A DNA stretch of 64,000 nt. Origin: Paragorgia papillata (Eukaryota > Cnidaria > Anthozoa > Scleralcyonacea > Coralliidae). The DNA is taken from positions 4,393,501 through 4,457,500 of the forward strand of contig JAWNZC010000337.1 in assembly GCA_035771165.1 (NCBI GenBank), given 5' to 3'. Within the stretch, counting starts at the first letter, position 1. Each line of letters begins with the position of its first letter. Made by a program: the position numbers and the translations under genes. This document shows, piece after piece, positions 21,206 to 31,900 of this stretch. The notes below the pieces were generated by a model, which did not search any database, was not told the DNA's origin, and saw only the letters and a list, made by a program, of their open reading frames with translations.

Positions 21206-21488
21206 CGTGGTGAAGGAAAGTTGTATGGAAATAATTTTGTCTGATCGAACAAAAGTTTATTCGGGTAAAAAATTTTGGAAGAAACTAAAATGAAAAATAA
21301 AGTTGCCCAATTGGTACGACGTACATATTTAAATTATGAAATTAGTTTTTTTTAATCAATTAAAACAGGAATAAATTTTTTGGTAATGCTTCCGTGTTCA
21401 TACCAAAAACGTTTTTGTCTCTTTGATGTAATTGTTTAATATAAAGCAGCTCAAATCTTCCGCCATTTATCTATTATGCAAGTTGATC

Positions 21489-21560
21489 GGGCTTGCACGG
21501 GAATCGAACCCGTGACCTCTCGCACCCAAAGCGAGAATCATAGCACTAGACCAGCAAGCC
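21489..21560 (-). tRNA. tRNA-Pro-TGG: tRNA-Pro(UGG), D-loop G19C
   Basis: Consensus apart from loss of the conserved G19 of the D loop, so function is uncertain. Confidence 0.65.
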
Positions 21561-21877
21561 CGTTGGTTAAAAAAAGGTTTATGGATATTATTTTGTCCTA
21601 GAAATATTTTTGTATCGTTCTTGGAAACACGCCGACAACAATTACTTTAGATATCAAAATTTGTGAACAAAAGAATTAAAAATAATCGATCAATCGTTCC
21701 AATTGTTCTCTCTGATAAAAAAATATCAGAAACTAAAATGGAAAATAAACTTGCTCATCTGGTGCGACTAACATGAGAAAGTTTGTTTGTCACAAATATT
21801 ATTTTTAGACATTCCTTTCCTAGAGTTATTTGGAAAGCCGGGAACAACCAAAACAATTGCCAAACAAAATCGCCTGT

Positions 21878-21894
21878 GTCTCTGTGGCGCAATG

Positions 21895-21927
<33 letters not shown>

Positions 21928-21951
21928 ATGGTTCGAATCCATCCAGGGACG
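21878..21951 (+). tRNA. tRNA-Asn-GTT: tRNA-Asn(GUU), consensus copy
   Basis: Full consensus 74-nt gene with A box, GTT anticodon, GGTTCGAATCC B box and complete acceptor stem. Reference for the Asn entries. Confidence 0.93.
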
Positions 21952-22094
21952 CATTCTAATAATTTATGTTTGGAATATTAATGTATAACTTCGTGGAATA
22001 AAATTACTATTTAAATTATGAATTTTTTTTTCAATCAACTCAAACGGGAATAATTTCCACGGCAATGCTTCCGTGTCAACGCCAAAATTTGTTA

Positions 22095-22140
22095 ACCTCT
22101 CGCACCCTAAGCGAGAATCATACCACTAGACCAGCAAGCC
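22095..22140 (-). pseudogene. tRNA-Pro(AGG) lacking T arm
   Basis: Same class as 6098. Confidence 0.85.
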
Positions 22141-22419
22141 CGTGGTGAAGAAAAGTTCTATGGAAATTATTTTGTCTGATCGATGAAAACTTTATTCAGA
22201 TAAAAAATATCGGAAGAAACTAGAATGAAAAATAAACTTGCCCAATTGGTACGTCAAACACATTTAAATTATGAAAGATTTTTTAAATCATTTCAAACTG
22301 GAATGAATTGACGGTAATGCTTCCGTGTTCATACCAAAAAAGGTTTTGTTTCTTTAATGTAATTTTTAAATTTAAAATAGATGAATTCGGCCGCCATTTA
22401 CCTTTTATGCAAGTTCACT

Positions 22420-22485
22420 GGGCTTGCACGGGAATGGAACCCGTGACCACTCGCACCCAAAGAGAAAATCATACCACTAGACCAG
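22420..22485 (-). pseudogene. tRNA-Pro(UGG), 5' acceptor strand deleted
   Basis: The deletion removes the 5' acceptor strand. The T loop is TTCCATT and the anticodon stem is damaged. Asn is deleted downstream. Confidence 0.85.
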
Positions 22486-22705
22486 GTTGGTTAAAAAAAG
22501 GTTTATGGATATTATTTGCGCATGTTTGGAATATTAATGTATTACTTCGTGGAATAAAACTACTATTTAAATTAAGAAAGTCTCTTTAAGTCAACTTAAA
22601 CAGGAATAAATTCCACGGCAATGTTTCCGTGTTAACGCCAAAATTTGTTTCCTGGATGTAATTTTTTAATATTTGAAATAGACGATTTATCTCTAGAAGT
22701 TGGTA

Positions 22706-22777
22706 GGGCATGCACGGGAATCGAACCCGTCACCTCTCGCGCCCTAAGCGAGAATCATACCACTAGACCAGCAAGCC
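22706..22777 (-). tRNA. tRNA-Pro-AGG: tRNA-Pro(AGG), chimeric cassette
   Basis: AGG anticodon with a B-type right flank, as at 17739. One acceptor mismatch (T4-T69). Confidence 0.65.
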
Positions 22778-23098
22778 CGTAAGCCAAAAAATAGCTTTAT
22801 GGATATTATTTTGTCCCAGAAATATTTTTGTATCGTTCTTGGAGACACGCCGAAAATACTTACTTTAGATATCAAAATTTGTGAACAAAAGAATTTAAAA
22901 CAATCCATCAATTGTTCCAATTGTTCTCGCTGATAAAAAAATATCTGAAACTAAAATGGAAAATAGACTACCTCATCTAGTGCGACTAACATGAGAAAAT
23001 TTGTTCGTCACAAATATTATTTTGAGACATTCCTTTCCTAGAGTTATTTGGAAAGCCGCAAACAACCAAAACAATTGCCAAAAAAAAATCACAGCTTT

Positions 23099-23172
23099 GT
23101 CTCTGTGGCGCAATGGGTTAGCGCGTGCGGCTGTTAACCGAAAGGTTGATGGTTCGAATCCATCCAGGGACG
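23099..23172 (+). tRNA. tRNA-Asn-GTT: tRNA-Asn(GUU), one anticodon-stem mismatch
   Basis: Only T28 to G differs from consensus, leaving G28-A42. Confidence 0.75.
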
Positions 23173-23382
23173 CATTCTAATAATTTATGTTTGGAATATT
23201 AATGTATTACTTCGTGGAATAAAACTAATATTTAAATTATGAAAGTTTTTTTAAATCAACTCAAACAGGAATAAAATCCACGGCAATGCTTCCGTGTTAA
23301 TGCCAAAATTTGTTTCCTTGATGTAATTTTTTAATATATGAAAAAGACAATTTCTGCCGTCGTTTCTCTCTAGAAGTTGATA

Positions 23383-23426
23383 GGGCTTGCACGGGAATCG
23401 AAGCCGTGAGCTCTCGCACCATATGC
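23383..23426 (-). pseudogene. tRNA-Pro-like (AUG anticodon), 5' half deleted
   Basis: Only the T arm, variable loop and anticodon loop remain; the D arm and 5' acceptor strand are replaced by linker sequence. Confidence 0.8.
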
Positions 23427-23669
23427 AAAAGAAAAGTTTATTGAGATTAGAAATATCGGAAGAAACTATAATGAAAAATAAAGTTGCCCAATTGGTACGA
23501 CGTACATATTTAAATTTTGAAAAACATTTTTTTCAAACAATTAAAACAGGAATAAATTTTATGGTATTGCTTCCGTGTTCATACCAAAAACGTATTTGTC
23601 TCTTTGATGTAATTTTTTAATATAAAATAGATGAAATCGGCCGCCATTTATCTATTATGCAAGTTGATC

Positions 23670-23702
23670 CGGCTTGCACGGGAATCGAACCCCCAGCAAG
23701 CC
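23670..23702 (-). pseudogene. tRNA-Pro with ~40-nt internal deletion
   Basis: The T loop is joined directly to the 5' acceptor strand; D arm, anticodon arm and variable loop are missing. Confidence 0.85.
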
Positions 23703-24023
23703 CGTTGGTAAAAAAAAAGGTTTATGGATATTATTTTGTCCGAGAAATAATTTTGTATCGTTCTTGGAGACACGCCGACAACACTTACTTTAGATATCAA
23801 AATTTGTGAACAAAAGAATTTAAAACAATCCATCAATTGTTCCAATTGTTCTCGCTGATAAAAAAATATCTGAAACTAAAATGGAAAATAGACTACCTCA
23901 TCTAGTGCGACTAACATGAGAAAATTTGTTCGTCACAAAAATTATTTTGAGACATTCCTTTCCTAAAGTTATTTGGAAAGCCGCAAAGAACCAAAACAAT
24001 TGCCAACAAAAAATCGCAGCTGT

Positions 24024-24040
24024 GTCTCTGTGGCGCAATG

Positions 24041-24073
<33 letters not shown>

Positions 24074-24097
24074 ATGGTTCGAATCCATCCAGGGACG
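24024..24097 (+). tRNA. tRNA-Asn-GTT: tRNA-Asn(GUU), consensus copy
   Basis: Identical to the copy at 21878. Last Asn before the retrotransposon insertion. Confidence 0.93.
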
Positions 24098-24241
24098 CAT
24101 TCTAATAATTTATGTTTGGAATATTAATGTATTACTTCGTGGAATAAAACTACTATTTAAATTATGAAAGTTTTTTTTAAATCAACTCAAACGGGAATAA
24201 ATTCCACGGCAATGCTTCCGTGTTAACACCAAAATTTGTTA

Positions 24242-24287
24242 ACCTCTCGCACGCTAACGGAGAATCATACCACCAGAGCAGCAAGCC
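24242..24287 (-). pseudogene. tRNA-Pro lacking T arm, degenerate
   Basis: T-arm-less class with further damage to the anticodon and D arms. Confidence 0.8.
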
Positions 24288-24444
24288 CGTGGTGAAGAAA
24301 AGTTCTATCGAAACTATTTTGTCTTATCGATGAAAACGTTATTCAGATAAAAAATATCGGAAAAAACTAGAATGAAAAAAAACTTGGCCAATGGTACGTC
24401 AAACACATTTAAATTATGAAAGATTTTTTAAATTATTTCAAACT

Positions 24445-24461
24445 AGAGAGTGCTACTCTCT
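24445..24461. repeat. 7-bp-stem hairpin at the 5' end of the Tx1-like element
   Basis: AGAGAGT and ACTCTCT flank GCT exactly where the array homology ends, which marks the likely 5' terminus of the element. Confidence 0.55.
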
Positions 24462-24545
24462 TAACACTGCTACACAGTACTACGAGTTGTACAACGCCGT
24501 TCTTTGGAAGCACAGGACCGTGCTTTGGTGGTTGGCTCTTCTTCC

Positions 24546-24720
24546 GACACCCTGTTTGGTGTCTCGTCCTCCAGTGGTTGGATCCGACACCTAGTTTGGT
24601 GTCTCGTCTTCCAGTGGTTGGTTCCGACACCCTGTTTGGTGTCTCGTCCTCCAGCGGTTGGTTCCGGCACCCTGTTTGGTGTCTCGTCATCCGGTGGTTG
24701 GTCCGGCACCCTGTTTGGTG
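24546..24720 (+). repeat. 5' UTR minisatellite, 40-bp unit, 4.4 copies
   Basis: Units start at 24546, 24586, 24626, 24666 and 24705 (partial). Each carries CACCCTGTTTGGTG or a close variant followed by TCTCGTC and GGTTGG. Tandem monomers in a 5' UTR are known from several L1-type elements, where they can supply promoter function; that role here is inferred. Confidence 0.85.
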
Positions 24721-24904
24721 CTTTTCTGGCTGGTCGTCGTTTGGGCGCGCCTGGCCGTGGGCTTGTTGGTCTCGCCCGTGTGTGGTATCTCCTGGTACCT
24801 GGCTTGGTGGCTTTGGAAGTTGTCTCCTACTTCAGGATAAGTAACTTTTTCTTTTTTCTGTGTGTTTTCTATATATAATATAGTAATTAATCTAAGTGTG
24901 TGCA

Positions 24905-26341
24905 ATGGCTATTCCGCACACCAATCGAACGGCCATTGCTTTATTACCGGATCTTGCAGTTGCTTCCGGACCTCGGGTCACTGGTAACTGTGTCCTCGAC
25001 GATTTTGCGGCTCAAATTACGCATTTGGGCCGCGTGTTTGAATGTGTCCAGATGATTGGGCCGAACAAGGCACGTGTGTGCTTTGTTTCGTCTGTCATGA
25101 TGCAGAATGCTATCCATGAAGGGCTAAACTTTCGGGGCCATCCTGTAGAGTTCCAGTCCATTCCTGCCAAACGTTGGGTGTCGGTAGTGCGACTTCCCTA
25201 TGGTATTCCTATGGCTGCCATTGAGCGGGTATTGAGTCCATACGGCACTATCTCTAATACCAAGATGGAGAAGTATCGGGAGGTGTACACTGGTACACGC
25301 TCCTTACTGATGAAGATCGACCGGGACATTCCGTCCCAGGTGCGGATTCCCGGTCATTGGGCCTTAATTTTTTATTCTGGTCAGCCTCGCACATGCTTTC
25401 GTTTCGGGCAGCCTGGCCATGCCAGTCGGCAGTGCCCTCGGCACCAACAGCCGGCTGGGGATCGACACGCTAACGAGGCTCGTCCTGACCCTCCAACAAC
25501 CGAGGGGCCTTCTGATGTCCACCCTCCCCCTCCCGCTGGTGGTGGGGTGGGTATGGACAATGTTGAAGTTCGGGTTCCCTTAAACCCTGATTCTCCTGGC
25601 CGCGATATTACGACCATTGTTATTGGGCCCAATCCCCCTGTGTCGGATGGGCCTTCGGACGTTGACCCTCCTCCACCTGAGGGTTTGGGCATGGACACTA
25701 CTGAGATTCATGGCCCTGCAATTGATGGGGAAGCTGGGCGTCCCAGGGATAGTGTTCCCAGTACGAGTGACACTCGACATGTGGCTCCGTCTGTGGAGGA
25801 GCAGATCCGGGGTTCCCCGGAATGGATGGCTTCCACAAGCCAGGTGATTCACCCGCCGACTCTTCGGGTGGGACCCCCTCCGGATGGCGTACAAACTGCC
25901 TCCGTAATTCCGGCTACAGGCGACTCGCCTTTTAAAAAGCCTGACGCGTCTGCCTGGACAACGGTTGGGAAAGGGGTTCGGCCTAGCCGGGACCCTACTA
26001 AGAGAAGAACGCCAAGTTCGACTGGCTCCGACGTTCCACCACGGCAGGTGCGAACGCGGTCTACCTTGGCTGGGACTGGTCTTAGGATTGGTCGGTCTCA
26101 GTCACTGACTACTAGTCGGGGAGATCGTTCACGGTCTCGTCACCGCCTTGCTAGGGTGGTAACTAGCGACACTGATAGTGATGCTTCGGTTCCTGAAGTT
26201 GCAAACCGCTTCGGGGCCTTAGATGATGAGTGTGTTGACACTTCGTTGTTGACCGCTTCGGGTAATCTTCGTGATGACACCCCTGAAAACTTGGACCTTG
26301 TTCCCCGCGTAGCCAATGATGGCTCGTCCGGGCTTGTTTAA
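24905..26341 (+). CDS. ORF1 protein of the Tx1-like retrotransposon
   Basis: 478 codons from the ATG at 24905 (MAIPHTN); an upstream in-frame GTG at 24896 is not a likely eukaryotic start. The N-terminal ~160 residues resemble the RNA-binding part of retrotransposon ORF1 proteins. A zinc knuckle follows at residues 164-177, C-x2-F-x4-H-x4-C: the second cysteine of the CCHC pattern is Phe167. The rest is rich in Pro, Gly, Ser, Thr and Arg with SR-like stretches near the end and is probably disordered. In this family ORF1 packages the element RNA. The frame is open throughout, unlike ORF2. ORF2 starts 11 bp after the stop, in another frame. Confidence 0.8.
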   Translation: MAIPHTNRTAIALLPDLAVASGPRVTGNCVLDDFAAQITHLGRVFECVQMIGPNKARVCFVSSVMMQNAIHEGLNFRGHPVEFQSIPAKRWVSVVRLPYGIPMAAIERVLSPYGTISNTKMEKYREVYTGTRSLLMKIDRDIPSQVRIPGHWALIFYSGQPRTCFRFGQPGHASRQCPRHQQPAGDRHANEARPDPPTTEGPSDVHPPPPAGGGVGMDNVEVRVPLNPDSPGRDITTIVIGPNPPVSDGPSDVDPPPPEGLGMDTTEIHGPAIDGEAGRPRDSVPSTSDTRHVAPSVEEQIRGSPEWMASTSQVIHPPTLRVGPPPDGVQTASVIPATGDSPFKKPDASAWTTVGKGVRPSRDPTKRRTPSSTGSDVPPRQVRTRSTLAGTGLRIGRSQSLTTSRGDRSRSRHRLARVVTSDTDSDASVPEVANRFGALDDECVDTSLLTASGNLRDDTPENLDLVPRVANDGSSGLV

Positions 26342-26351
26342 TTTTGCCTCA

Positions 26352-26500
26352 ATGGCTTTAAGTATTTTAACGCTGAACGTGCAGGGTCTTCGTTCCCTGC
26401 CCCATCGCCAAATGTTGGTGGAGTGGCTGAACTGTTTTGGACCAGATATAGTGTGCCTGCAGGAGACTCATTCCATTTCGGATCTGGAACTCCAGGATTG
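26352..26500 (+). pseudogene. ORF2 N-terminus (endonuclease) of the Tx1-like element, interrupted
   Basis: Starts MALSILTLNVQGLR, with the LNVQG motif whose Asn belongs to the endonuclease active site, then VCLQETH, containing the catalytic Glu. About 50 codons are present before the nested element interrupts the frame near 26500. The continuation is found from about 28941. The family enzyme nicks target DNA to prime reverse transcription. Confidence 0.8.
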
Positions 26501-28647
26501 GAGAAAAAAACCCCAACGACATTAACGATAACTGGCAGTGTTGGTACAATCTTTTTATCACCGCAGTAGAGCAGCATGTCCCAAAGTTAAAAATCAGAAA
26601 CGTTAACAACCCTCCATGGATCGACGGGGAAATCCTACATCTTCTTCATCTAAAGAATTCTACTAGGAAAAAAGCGGTATCTCGTAATGTTAGAAACACT
26701 ATCCACCCCATTTGGGAAAAGTACCGTGCTCTTCGTCGCCAGATAAAATCTGCAATCAAGAAAAAACACAAAGAATATGTTGATTCTGTTTCCGGATCGT
26801 TAAAAGATAATCCAAAACGTTTTTGGTCATATTTAAAAGCTCGCACTAAATCTGGATCGATTCCTAACATTGTAAAATCTAATAACTTGCGGTACCAGGA
26901 TCCCAAAGATAAAGCTGAAGCTTTTAACAACTACTTTTTCTCATCCTTTACTTCTTCTGCCGACGATCTTCCTATTCCAGACTTTACAGTAGACAGTGAT
27001 TCTGGAGCAGCTTCTTTAGAAGATATCATTGTAACCAGCGAAGAAGTTGCAAGAGCATTGAGTCAGCTTCAGTCTAACAAAGCTCATGGTCCTGACGGTA
27101 TCCCGACAAGAATACTAAAGGAATGCGCAAATGAAATCGCTCCTTCATTATGTTGTTTATTCAACAAATCCCTTGAACTTGGTTGCTTACCATCGCAGTG
27201 GAAACTTGCTCATGTTGTGCCGGTTCACAAAAAAGGTGATAAAGAACTCGTGTCCAACTACCGACCTATATCTCTTTTATGTATCATATCTAAAGTTCTT
27301 GAACGCTGTGTGTTTCTAAACGTTCTTCCGCATGTTTCATCCAAGATCAACAGTGCTCAGCATGGTTTTTTGAAAGGCCGATCAACAGTCACGCAACTTC
27401 TATGCTTCCTACACGATATTGGTTCTGCACTTGACAAAGGTTTTCAAACGGATATAGTATACCTTGACTTCAGTAAAGCCTTTGACAGTGTTAACCATAA
27501 GCTGCTCATCCACAAATTACGAGCCTATGGTATTGGTGGAAATCTTGCTGCTTGGTTCTCCAATTACCTAACAAATCGATTTCAAAGCGTTGTAGTTGAT
27601 GGTGCAGTTTCTAGCGCTCTTCCTGTTTTATCCGGTGTACCACAAGGATCGATCATAGGTCCTCTACTATTTATGATTTATGTGAATGAACTACCCACTA
27701 TAAATTCAGAAAGCAGCTCCCTTTACCTCTATGCAGATGACACAAAGTGCTATAGAAGCTGAACCATCCACCAAACCGCTGATGCAATCTCTCTACAAAA
27801 CGATCTCAAACTTCTCTACGACTGGAGTAAGAAATGGCTTCTAAAATTCAATGAACTCAAATGCGAGTCTCTTTCTGTTACAAGAAAGAAAAACCCGGTG
27901 TGCTTTGATTACCAGATGGGTAGCCACGTCCTCGGTTCTACATCTACCCAGAAAGATCTTGGAGTGATGGTGACTTCTGATCTCACGTGGAAATCACATA
28001 CGTCCCATGCGGTTAGTAAAGCACACAGAATACTTGGACTATTGAAACGGAACACCAAGTCATTCAGTGTTAGTTCAAAGAGATTGCTTTACCTGGCCCT
28101 TGTTCGTCCTCATGCTAGTGAAATATGGTCTGGCCAATCAATCAATCAGATGAGAGATATCTAGGGCGTCCAAAGGCGAGCTACAACATATATCCTTGGC
28201 ATACCAAAGTTGTCCGTCAATTACAAAGTCAGATTAATAAAAACCAAACTTCTTCCACTTTCGTATTGGCACGAAATTAAGGACTTGATTTTCCTTCATG
28301 GTTGCTCAAATGGAAAATACAACATCAATTTATCTCACTACCTTCCAAATCTACCGGTTAACCATCTCAGACATTCAAATAAACATAATTTCAAAATACC
28401 AAAACCTCGGACAAAACATTTTCAAAACAGTTTTTTCATAAGATCATCTAGACTTTGGAACACACTTTCAGATCAAACAAAAGAAATTAAAACATATAGT
28501 CTCTTTAAAAAATATTTAAAATCAAGATACTCTGTTGCTCTCCAGAACACATTCAATACTGATATTATATCTACCTGGCGCTCAATATGTTTGAAATGTA
28601 GTTCTGTTAGAGATCTTGAATTGCAGAACTTCAGAATTTGTTGTTAA
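26500..28647 (+). pseudogene. CR1/jockey-like reverse transcriptase, two nonsense codons
   Basis: A single reading frame of about 715 codons without an initiating Met at its 5' end, broken by TGA at 27760-27762 and TAG at 28162-28164; no frameshift is needed. It shows KAHGPDGIP, NYRPISLLC, LDFSKAFDSVNH (catalytic Asp), GVPQGSIIGPLLF and LYADD (27730-27741), the polymerase motifs in their usual order. The C-terminal part, with a Leu-Trp-Asn motif near SRLWNTLS, is typical of CR1/jockey proteins. Only two stops suggest a fairly recent insertion. Confidence 0.85.
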
Positions 28648-28812
28648 TATTAACTGTGCGTGCGTACGTGAGTGTGTTAGTGTAATGTATTTGTGAAGTC
28701 AGTATTTGTAATAAGTGGTATACAGTAATAAGCGATATAGTAGTACAGTAGATGTGATATAGTAATATGTATATGATAGTATATATGTAATTTGATATTT
28801 GTTAATTTTTAG
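28648..28812. other. 3' UTR of the nested element
   Basis: GT- and TA-rich sequence after the RT stop codon; no gene seen. Confidence 0.6.
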
Positions 28813-28858
28813 GGCAAGACACCATGACTAGGGCTGAACATCCCTGTTGTGTCTTGCC
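28813..28858 (+). repeat. 3' terminal hairpin of the nested element
   Basis: GGCAAGACAC at 28813-28822 pairs with GTGTCTTGCC at 28849-28858, with AGGG and CCCT able to pair inside the loop. A second small hairpin, CGTGT/ACACG, follows at 28860-28875. A 3' stem-loop is the usual recognition signal for the reverse transcriptase of such elements. Confidence 0.7.
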
Positions 28859-28940
28859 TCGTGTGCGTAAACACGAAAACCAAATAAACAAATTGGTTCT
28901 CCCGAATAATTTAAATATTAATAATAAATTTAAATATAAA

Positions 28941-31900
28941 GCTGTGTCGACCCCTGGTACTGCTCGTAGCTGCGGTGTCGCTATCCTTTTTAAATCCGGG
29001 TTGGAAATTGTTTGTAGTTGAAAGGATAATTCTGGTCGTTTGGTTGGCGTGGAATTCAGCCGCAGCAACCATAACTTCCAAGTCATTTGTTTGTACGGTC
29101 CTAACAACAAGAACGACGGTGGTATATTTTTCGAATCTATCTACCAGTTTATCGATCCGGATATTCCCGTGTTTTTATGCGGAGACTTCAATACAGTGGT
29201 AGATCCTTACGTGGATCGTTTTGGGTGTAACCCTGCTTCGGCGTGGGCGTACAACTGGTCTCCCACCCTCCGGAATCTTATGTCACCTGTGACCTTTGGG
29301 ACGTCTGGCGTGCCAGGCACCAGGGAGTAGCTGATTTCACGTGGCGGAGACCAAATGGCGCTCAAGGTTCCCGGATTGATATGATCTGGTTACCACTGCG
29401 GTATTTGGGGTTTGTTCGTTCCGTGGAGATTTTCCATTTCTTTCGATCTGACCACTCCTATGTGTTCTTGGAGATTGACCTGCCATCTGGTGTCGATCGC
29501 GGCAAAGGGTTATGGAAATTTAACACGTCACACCTCAAAGATCAGGCCTTCTGTCTCGAAGTTACGGAATTTTGGGAGGAGTGGCGTAACGAGCGGGACT
29601 CGTTTTACTTTCTTTCCACCTGGTGGGAAGCCGGTAAGGTGCGGCTAAAAAGTTTAATTCGCCAGTATTCGAGGAAGCAATCCCATGAGCACAAGCAAAA
29701 AATTAAATCGTTGAACGACACTTTATACCATGTCCAAAGGCGAATCAACAACGGCGAACAGCTATCTGGTCTGCTAGAAGAAGTGAAGGCAGAATTGGCT
29801 TCCGAACTCCTCACTGGGGCAAAAGGGGCACAAGTACGTGCGCACACTCGGTGGGCGGAGGAAGGTGAGGCGTCTACGGCTTATTTTTTACGGCAAGAGA
29901 AAGTCCGCGGACAGCAGCGCCTTATCAGTGGCGTTAGACGTCCTGACGGTACTGTGGTCGACTCTACTCAGGGCATGCTTAAGGTATGGAGGGATTACTA
30001 TTTTAATCTATTCACCTCTCAACCTTTGGAGGAGAATGAGCAACAGTTCTTCTTGGATAGTTTGGAGCGGGAGCTGTCTCCCACCGAGTCAGAGTCGTGC
30101 GAGGGTGCCCTCACGGAGGAAGAGTGTGAGAAGGCTCTAAAGCAGATGGCGCCTCCAATAAATCACCGGGGATTGACGGTCTTCCGGTAGAATTCTACAT
30201 TCGGTTTTGGAGGTTATTGGGCCCGGACTTAGTTAGTGTCTATAATTCCTGTTACCAGTGTGGAAATCTGTCCAAATCCCAGCGCTCTGGAGCTATAACG
30301 CTGCTGTTCAAGAAGGGCGACCCTCTGGATACAGCTGCATGGCGTCCCATCACGTTATTGTGCGCTGATTATAAGATCGCTGCCAAAGCGCTTTCCAATC
30401 GCCTCCTCGTGGTCATCGCGTCAGTTGTGTCACCCGATCAATCCTGTGGCATTCCGGGGCGGTTCATGGGGGAAAACGTTCGCCTTCTCCACGACATTGT
30501 AGCTTACGCCAATACCGAGGCGATTCCTGCAGCAATTTTGTCCCTGGATCAGGAAAAAGCCTTCGAATGTGTCGAATGGGCCTACATGAACAAGGTCTTG
30601 GTCAGAATGGGGTTTGGTCCCTCCTTCTGTCGTTGGGTAGCCTTATTGTACACCGAGGTAAGGTCAGCGGTCATTGTGAATGGGTTCCTAACGGATCCTT
30701 TCCAGTCACCCGGGGAGTCAGGCAGGGGTGTCCTCTTTCGCCCCTTTTGTACGTTCTGGTTGCAGAGTCACTGCCATGCGCGATACGTGCAGAGTCATCC
30801 ATCGTTGGGTTTCCCCTCCCTGGTGGTCGCTCGCGAGTAAAACTCTCCCAGTATGCTGACGACACGTCCACTTTCGTTACTTCGGACGCGTCGCTGTTGG
30901 CTCTTTTTGGTTTGTTTGGTCGGTACGAGAGAGCTTCTGGTGCTAAATTGAATATGACCAAATGCCATGGTCTGCTGGTTGGCTCGTGGCAGTCTCGTAC
31001 TAGTCTCCCTGTGACCCTTCGCTGGTCTTCTAGCCATATCGAGGTTCTCGGGAGTCGTGTTGGCAATGATGGTAAAGAGGACTGGGGGCCTCTCCTCAAA
31101 CGACTAGAGCTTCTTTTAATTTCTTGGGCGCATCGCAAGCTCAGCTTTGGGGGGCGCGCGCTAATTGTAAACATGTTAGGCCTAAGTACGTTTTGGTATT
31201 TAGGTTCAGTGGTTCCTATTCCGCCGGACATCATTCGGAACATTAATAAGCTGATCTTCCCATTTGTGTGGAGTAAAAAGAGAGAATGGCTCAGCAGGAC
31301 TTCGGTGACGCAACCTCTAGACCAAGGGGGCTTAGGGGTTGTTGATGTCTCTCGCAAGCTATCATCCCTCCATGTTTTGTGGGTGAAACGCTTTCTGCAG
31401 GGAATTGATCGACATTGGCAAAGGTTTTTCGGCCATCATTTACGTCGTGTCTTTCTTGCCAACCCAGTTGATCGGGTGTTTGATTTGCAGAATGTCAGTG
31501 AGGCTACATTACGCCGCATGCCAGAGTTTTATCGTCTCGTGCTCTTAGCGTGGTTCGAGATTGGTGGTTGTCGAGCCTTTAACGCATGGCTTGTTCCTCG
31601 GTCGCATGGCGACCCTATTCCGCTTGCTGACATTTCAGCAAAGGTGGTATACCAGATTTTAGGCAACAACTCTCGGCAGCAACACCGTTGCGTGTCCAAG
31701 TACCCTGAACTGGGAATGCATGGCATTAACTGGAGGTATGTGTGGGCATGTCTGGGCTTGTGGCGTTTTCTTCGTCCGGTCCTTGACACCTCATGGCTCA
31801 TTGCTCATGCTATTCTGCCCACCACAGATCGATTGGCCCGTTTCGGAATGAACGTTAACACACAATGTCACTGTGGTGGAACCGAGACTCTGGTCCACTT

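Larger units (their letters stand above)
9551..24444. repeat. Rearranged tRNA-Pro/Asn array
   Basis: The cassettes of the 1.01-kb unit in irregular order and length. Recurrent forms are T-arm-less Pro-A (about 10700, 12270, 13205, 15860, 17430, 18350, 20830, 22095, 24240), units in which everything from the Pro-B flank through Asn is deleted (junctions near 9560, 11130, 14370, 16290, 19675, 22520), and chimeric cassettes with one flank of A type and the other of B type (14915, 17739, 22706). Spacers over 300 bp here hold only the usual AT-rich linkers, apart from the insertion at 18657-19547. Confidence 0.85.
26500..28940 (+). mobile_element. Nested 5'-truncated CR1/jockey-like retrotransposon
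   Basis: Splits the endonuclease domain of the Tx1-like element. It has no ORF1 or endonuclease, only the reverse transcriptase region (26500-28647), about 150 bp of 3' UTR, a terminal hairpin (28813-28858) and an AT-rich tail near 28876-28940. 5' truncation is usual for target-primed reverse transcription. Exact ends are uncertain by some tens of bases because I could not recognise a target-site duplication. Confidence 0.75.

Noticed and set aside
23383..23620. A 77-codon frame starting in the truncated Pro-like gene
   Set aside because: It starts inside a tRNA fragment and runs through normal linker sequence.
24433..24905. Overlapping open frames in the 5' region of the Tx1-like element
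   Set aside because: They arise from the 40-bp minisatellite, which stays open in several frames on both strands.
30671..31357. A 228-codon minus-strand frame opposite the Tx1-like RT
   Set aside because: It is antisense to the recognisable reverse transcriptase and shows no domain of its own.
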